The translations under genes and the position numbers were made by a program. The notes under the pieces are model-generated. The model ran no database searches and was not told where the DNA came from. It saw only the letters and a program-made list of their open reading frames with translations. 15,578 bases of DNA. Source: Proteobacteria bacterium UBA1847 (GTDB taxonomy: Bacteria; Pseudomonadota; Gammaproteobacteria; Steroidobacterales; Woeseiaceae). Position 1 is the first letter of the stretch. Every line of letters starts with the position of its first letter. The DNA lies in assembly GCA_002338605.1 (NCBI GenBank), contig DDIP01000391.1, positions 823 to 16,400 on the forward strand, read 5' to 3'. Below are positions 11,776 to 15,578 of the stretch, in pieces.

Positions 11776-12282
11776 ATGCTAAGAACAATCCTCGCTGCCG
11801 TCGGCGTACTCCTGCTGATCTTTGTTGCCTATGCGGCATGGGTAATTATTGGCGCCGGTGATTCGACCGGTATCCGGCCCGTTGTGACATCGGAAATCCT
11901 GTCCGGCAGGATTCGAGTAACCGTTGCGTTGTCGGGAGTCGACTCGGAACACGAGATTACCGAAGTCATCTTTCCCCGCGAGTTCGGCGACCAACTTGAG
12001 ATCTCCGCACCACCGGCATTTCGCCTGTCACCCTATGAACTCGAAGATACCAGCGAACCGAATAGCGCCGAGGCGGCCGAGTGGGTCGCGTCGGCGAACC
12101 GGCGCGACATTCGCTGGACCGGGTCGGTGACCATGCTGCCCGATGTGCCAGTGGTACTGGAGTTTCCGATTCGATATAGAATCGAAGGCAACAGCGCGCT
12201 CAGATTTCAGTACGAACGAAAAATTGGAATCTCCGCAGAAATATCGTTTTTCAATGTGCCTGTTGAAATCACCGAGGACTAA
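11776..12282 (+). CDS. Single-pass membrane protein of an envelope operon, unknown function
   Basis: This 168-residue protein has one N-terminal membrane helix (about residues 4-26, AAVGVLLLIFVAYAAWVIIG). The rest is a beta-rich periplasmic domain with strands such as GRIRVTVALSGV, HEITEVIFPREF and the pair VVLEFPIRYRIE and ALRFQYERKIGIS. The family is not recognised; the beta content suggests an immunoglobulin-like or similar sandwich. The ATG at 11776 is preferred over upstream in-frame codons because TGAGG lies 8 bases before it and it begins the membrane anchor. The next gene begins 3 bases after its stop, so the two should be co-translated and may act together. Confidence 0.78.
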   Translation: MLRTILAAVGVLLLIFVAYAAWVIIGAGDSTGIRPVVTSEILSGRIRVTVALSGVDSEHEITEVIFPREFGDQLEISAPPAFRLSPYELEDTSEPNSAEAAEWVASANRRDIRWTGSVTMLPDVPVVLEFPIRYRIEGNSALRFQYERKIGISAEISFFNVPVEITED

Positions 12283-12285
12283 GAT

Positions 12286-13011
12286 ATGACCGATACGAAA
12301 ACTGCGCCAGCCTTGCTTCCTGCCTTGCTGATCGCAATAGGTGTCGCCACAGCTGGCTATTTCATTGGACAGACGATGTACAACTCAAAGGTCGGCATCA
12401 ACACGGCAGAGGTGAAGGGCCTGGCCGAGCGGCGCGTCAAGTCGGACAGGGCCTACTGGCAGATTCAATACACCGTCGACGGACAGGACAAGGATGCGAT
12501 TCCTGAGTTGTACGCGGCATCGAAAGCGGACCAGGCGAAGATCGTTTCGCTGCTGCTCGACAGCGGATTCGATCAAGCCGATATCAAGCCAGGCGTGGTG
12601 AACTATGGCCGCCAGGAGTTCCGGGATGAGAACCAGGAACTCGTCGACGAAAAATTTATCCTGACCGGTGCCATCGAAGTCGAAACGAGCAACGTCCAGC
12701 TCGTGTCCGAGGCCCGCGCCAAGCTCAATGAGCTCATCGCTCTTGGTGTCGACATCCGCAATAACAGCCCGTCTTACTACTTCACCGGCCTGAACGATAT
12801 AAAGCCCGACATGTTGAAAGAGGCCACAATGAATGCACGACTTGCCGCCAACGAATTCGCTGAAAATGCAGGCGTTGAGGTGGGTGGCATTCGCGATGCT
12901 CGCCAGGGCGGCTTTATCATCCGTGATGTCGGCGAAAGCTACAGCGACACGATGAAAATAGAAAAAGACGTCCGCGTCGTTACGACCATTACGTTCTATC
13001 TCACCAGGTAA
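12286..13011 (+). CDS. SIMPL-domain (DUF541) membrane-anchored protein
   Basis: This 241-residue protein has an N-terminal signal-anchor (about residues 8-27) and then a SIMPL domain over most of its length. The entry motif VKGLAERRVKSDRAYWQIQY is at about residues 43-62, then DKDAIPELYAASKADQAKIV, FDQADIKPGVVNYGRQEF, the NSPSYYFTGLNDIKPDMLKE segment and a final VVTTITFYLTR strand. SIMPL (DUF541) proteins form ring- or cage-like assemblies in the periplasm or outer envelope, and some are linked to envelope stress or to membrane-targeting of partners. The gene is 3 bases after the preceding one and is the last clear member of the operon. Confidence 0.9.
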   Translation: MTDTKTAPALLPALLIAIGVATAGYFIGQTMYNSKVGINTAEVKGLAERRVKSDRAYWQIQYTVDGQDKDAIPELYAASKADQAKIVSLLLDSGFDQADIKPGVVNYGRQEFRDENQELVDEKFILTGAIEVETSNVQLVSEARAKLNELIALGVDIRNNSPSYYFTGLNDIKPDMLKEATMNARLAANEFAENAGVEVGGIRDARQGGFIIRDVGESYSDTMKIEKDVRVVTTITFYLTR

Positions 13012-13031
13012 TCGACTGCGCTGGCCATACG

Positions 13032-13349
13032 ATGCAACTTCAAAACGTGACGGTCGGTCCCGTTGCCCGGTCGGCTGTGACCGCCTACTGCCTGATGCCA
13101 CGCGTCGATGTACTGCACGTCCATGACCGCACATCGCGCGCTGCAGGACTGCTTGCGACCCTCACGCAATCCGCGTCCTTTGTGCTGACGAATGAAGTAT
13201 CGATTGATGCTGATCGAAACCCGATCAGCCAGGCTGCCTGCCGGCGTGCTGCCGGCTTCATCGAGCCCGGCGAGATCGATGCGGCAACGCATATCGCCGT
13301 TTACCAGCGCGCCGCAAACGCGCTCAAGGCCTCGCAGGCGTCTCTGTGA
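13032..13349 (+). CDS. Small protein resembling a glycosyltransferase fragment
   Basis: This 105-residue protein resembles a shortened GT-B glycosyltransferase. VDVLHVHDRTSRAAGLLATL (about residues 25-44), then SASFVLTNEVSIDADRNPIS and ACRRAAGFIEP match the typical 'DVvHaHd..s...a.la....g.pfv.T.r......np......yrrA...' N-terminal segment. The end (HIAVYQRAANAL) resembles a C-terminal helix. The sugar-nucleotide-binding domain is absent, so it is probably not an active transferase and may be an internally deleted gene. It lies 20 bases after the SIMPL gene with little ribosome-binding signal. Its stop is 1 base from the stop of the convergent receptor gene. The assignment is tentative. Confidence 0.42.
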   Translation: MQLQNVTVGPVARSAVTAYCLMPRVDVLHVHDRTSRAAGLLATLTQSASFVLTNEVSIDADRNPISQAACRRAAGFIEPGEIDAATHIAVYQRAANALKASQASL

Positions 13350-13350
13350 G

Positions 13351-15578
13351 CTAGAACTCCCAGAGTATGCCGATCGCCGGAACCAGGGGCATCCAGTAGT
13401 CCTGCCCGCGCTCCAGGAAGTCTTCGCCGCTGGCATCTTCGACGATATCCCAATCGATGCAGCACTGATTGCGGCGATTCAGGATATTCGAGACTTCGAC
13501 AAATGCCAGCAAGCTGCCGCGGCGGACATCGAATCGCCGGCTCAGTCGCATGTCAAGGGTCGCAAATAGTCCGTGACGTGCCGCGTTACGCGGTCCGGGG
13601 CTCACCGTGCCGCTGGCATTGAACGCGAGCTCGGTTGTCGGCCAGCCTGTATGTATGCTCGTCGCGACCGAGAAATCCCAGTGCTCGTTTTTCCAGTCGA
13701 GGCCGGCCTGCACGGCATGCGTCTGGTCCCAGCTGCGTCGCTGGTCGATGCCATCGATCTCGTCGGTCACGTTCGACCAGGTATATGAAGCCCACCAGCC
13801 AAACTGCCCCAGTCTTTGGTCGACAGACAGTTCAACGCCGCGTGAGCGCGCGCTGGCCGGTTCAAGGCGAACGCGATCCGGCTGCAGCTCCGGCATCAGG
13901 CCCAGCGGATCGAACAGGTTTTCGAATCGCGGGCGCACGCGCGAGATGTCCTTGTAAAACAGCTCCAGGCGCATCGACGTTTCGTTTGCAAACAGGTGTT
14001 GCACACCAAGTACGACGTGATCGGCACGCTGTGCCGGCCAGAAGTTCGTAACGCCGTCCTCAACCTGGAGAGCCTGAATGGGCTGTGACTGGTAGTAACG
14101 TCCGATACTGACCCGCAGATCGGTCTTCTCGCGAAGTTGGTGTAAATAGCTCAGACGCGGACTCAGTTGCGAATCGGAACTAAGCCCCGTGTAAGTCTGA
14201 TCGTCCCAGCGCAACCCCCATTCGACGGTGGACTTGTCATGCAAACGCCAGCGATCGGAAAAATACACCGCATAGCTGCCGCCTTCCGGGTTTGCCGTCG
14301 CGGCACGACTCAGGCTTTGAGGCCGGCTCTCGTAAAGCGCGAGAATACCGTAATACTGTGCGTTGCCTCTGTAGACGTAGCTCGCATCACTTACCGTGGC
14401 GCTGATACCCCACTGCGTCCAGTGCCGGTCGTTCGGATTCCAGAGCCAGTCCTGCCGAAACCCTGCCTGCCGGATCGCCCGAACATCCTCGACGGTCGCA
14501 ACCATCTTTTCGATGTCATTTGCGAATCCGCTGCGTCGATTCGAGTAGTCCACCGACGACAACACCATCGTGCTGGACAGCGTATCCGACCAACGGCTGT
14601 CAAGCCGCACCCAGAATTGTGCATTCCGTGTATCGCTGGTCACCTCGTCGCGCTCGGACGGTTCTTCCTCCAGGACCAGTTTGATCGCATCATCTGCATA
14701 CAGCGCATTGAATGACAGGCGGGTACGCGGCGTGATGTCATAGGCAAACTCGCCGAACACATCGAAGTAGGACGGCTGACCGTAGGCCGGTTTGATGACC
14801 AGGTCGAGATTGCCGCGTCGCGCCGATACCAGCCAGCGCGTTTTGCCTCTGGTGCCCGACGTCAGCAGGGATGTATTAAAGACGCTCAGACCAATTTCAT
14901 TATGTCGGCTGTCTTCGGACTCGATCGAGTCCATCAATACCAGCCCACTCATTCGGTCTCCGTAACGCACCGGGAAACCGCCGGTATAAACCTCGATGCC
15001 TTCGATCGCCCGCGCATCGATGGCACTGAAAATATTCTGGTAGTCACGAATATGAAACGGGTCAAACAGCCATTGCCCGTTCAGCATGATGCCAATATCG
15101 CCCGCTTCGCCGCCGCGGAAGTGGGCGACTGCCGAAGCACCACTTGCCGCTGCGCCTGGCAGGCGCTGTGCCGCGCGGATCGGATCTTCTCCGATGTCGG
15201 GCAGGTTCTGGATGGTTCGTTGATCGAAGGACGATTTCGAGGTGGTGATATCGCGGGAGATCGAATAGCGGCTTGCCGAAACAACGACGGATTCCATTGG
15301 ACGGCCGTCCGGCGCCGCGGTGCGTTGCTGCGCTCGGTCATCGGTGGAACCGCGAACGCCCCTGGCATCGCGTACGACCAGGTGCACGCCCGAATCCGTT
15401 CGAATCGTGAGGCCATGTGGCCCAAGTATTTGTCGCACGATATCGAGCGGCGTTGTCGCGGTGGGCTCGGCAAGAACAACAAGGTCGGGTTTCACCAGGA
15501 TCGTGCTGTAGGCGAACGCCAGGCCGCGTTCCCGAAATTCGTCGATCACGTCCGCGACCGGCCGCCCGACATAGGACA
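13351..15578 (-). CDS. TonB-dependent outer-membrane receptor, N-terminus cut by window edge
   Basis: The minus-strand frame runs from the right edge of the window to a TAG at 13351-13353, about 742 residues without a true start in view. GTG at 15549 is only an internal codon, since codons upstream (SYVGRPVAD) continue the same domain. It begins with a secretin/TonB short N-terminal (STN) domain (YVGRPVADVIDEFRERGLAF, then TATTPLDIVRQILGPHGLTI). A linker and plug follow (RTIQNLPDIGEDPIRAAQRL, then HFRGGEAGDIGIMLNGQWLF and VYTGGFPVRYGDRMSG), then a long beta barrel ending in AIGILWEF with the terminal Phe. An STN domain suggests a signal-relaying receptor that may pair with a FecR-type regulator outside the window. 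The ligand is unknown. Confidence 0.9.
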   Translation of the reverse strand, partial: SYVGRPVADVIDEFRERGLAFAYSTILVKPDLVVLAEPTATTPLDIVRQILGPHGLTIRTDSGVHLVVRDARGVRGSTDDRAQQRTAAPDGRPMESVVVSASRYSISRDITTSKSSFDQRTIQNLPDIGEDPIRAAQRLPGAAASGASAVAHFRGGEAGDIGIMLNGQWLFDPFHIRDYQNIFSAIDARAIEGIEVYTGGFPVRYGDRMSGLVLMDSIESEDSRHNEIGLSVFNTSLLTSGTRGKTRWLVSARRGNLDLVIKPAYGQPSYFDVFGEFAYDITPRTRLSFNALYADDAIKLVLEEEPSERDEVTSDTRNAQFWVRLDSRWSDTLSSTMVLSSVDYSNRRSGFANDIEKMVATVEDVRAIRQAGFRQDWLWNPNDRHWTQWGISATVSDASYVYRGNAQYYGILALYESRPQSLSRAATANPEGGSYAVYFSDRWRLHDKSTVEWGLRWDDQTYTGLSSDSQLSPRLSYLHQLREKTDLRVSIGRYYQSQPIQALQVEDGVTNFWPAQRADHVVLGVQHLFANETSMRLELFYKDISRVRPRFENLFDPLGLMPELQPDRVRLEPASARSRGVELSVDQRLGQFGWWASYTWSNVTDEIDGIDQRRSWDQTHAVQAGLDWKNEHWDFSVATSIHTGWPTTELAFNASGTVSPGPRNAARHGLFATLDMRLSRRFDVRRGSLLAFVEVSNILNRRNQCCIDWDIVEDASGEDFLERGQDYWMPLVPAIGILWEF

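Noticed and set aside
13635..14715. Long + strand frames inside the receptor region
   Set aside because: They are shadows opposite the TonB-dependent receptor, with Arg/Pro/Ser-rich composition and no domain pattern.

Overview
The window looks like the distal part of a sedentary chromosomal integron (about 1-6602) followed by ordinary chromosomal genes (about 6700-15578). The organism is probably a gammaproteobacterium, perhaps a marine or soil Xanthomonadales- or Woeseiaceae-like lineage. This rests on the protein families present (TonB-dependent receptor with an STN domain, DUF2059, DoxX, SIMPL, bPH) and on the roughly 100-bp attC type; no marker gene fixes the taxon. The left half is visibly more AT-rich than the right half.

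Integron part. The window opens on the last 13 bases of an attC site. Seven complete or nearly complete attC sites follow (517-617, 1096-1191, 1839-1938, 2016-2114, 2503-2602, 4191-4289, 4877-4975), then a right-half remnant (6089-6116) and a last degenerate site (6508-6602). All read in the same direction, and every cassette gene is on the + strand. No integrase gene or attI is visible, so both should lie to the left. The cassettes carry a zinc-ribbon membrane protein; a pair of tiny soluble proteins; a secreted helical (TPR-like) protein; a 21-residue membrane peptide; a two-helix membrane protein; a DUF6090-like membrane protein together with a secreted NTF2-like protein; a VOC/PhnB-like protein; an outer-membrane barrel preceded by an apparent antitoxin remnant; and a four-helix membrane protein. 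Most products go to the envelope. The attC sites decay toward the right: core substitutions, loss of a left half, and a final unrecognisable core.

Right of the array, 6704-8465 holds an SDR enzyme with an altered catalytic motif, a secreted DUF2059 protein and a DoxX membrane protein. Next come an anchored protein of unknown function (8708-9421) and a YdeI/OmpD-associated protein (9497-10048). From 10107 to 13011 six closely spaced genes probably form an envelope operon: polytopic membrane protein, PH-domain membrane protein, DUF4177-like lipoprotein, 55-residue protein, single-pass membrane protein and SIMPL protein. A small glycosyltransferase-like fragment (13032-13349) then meets a convergent TonB-dependent receptor gene (13351-15578, minus strand) that runs off the right edge.

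The strongest novelty candidates are the unknown cassette proteins, especially the two-gene small-protein module at 636-1101 and the antitoxin remnant whose stop overlaps the barrel gene's GTG start. The eroding end of the array is also of interest. I do not see a complete defence system, CRISPR array, tRNA, rRNA or transposase.
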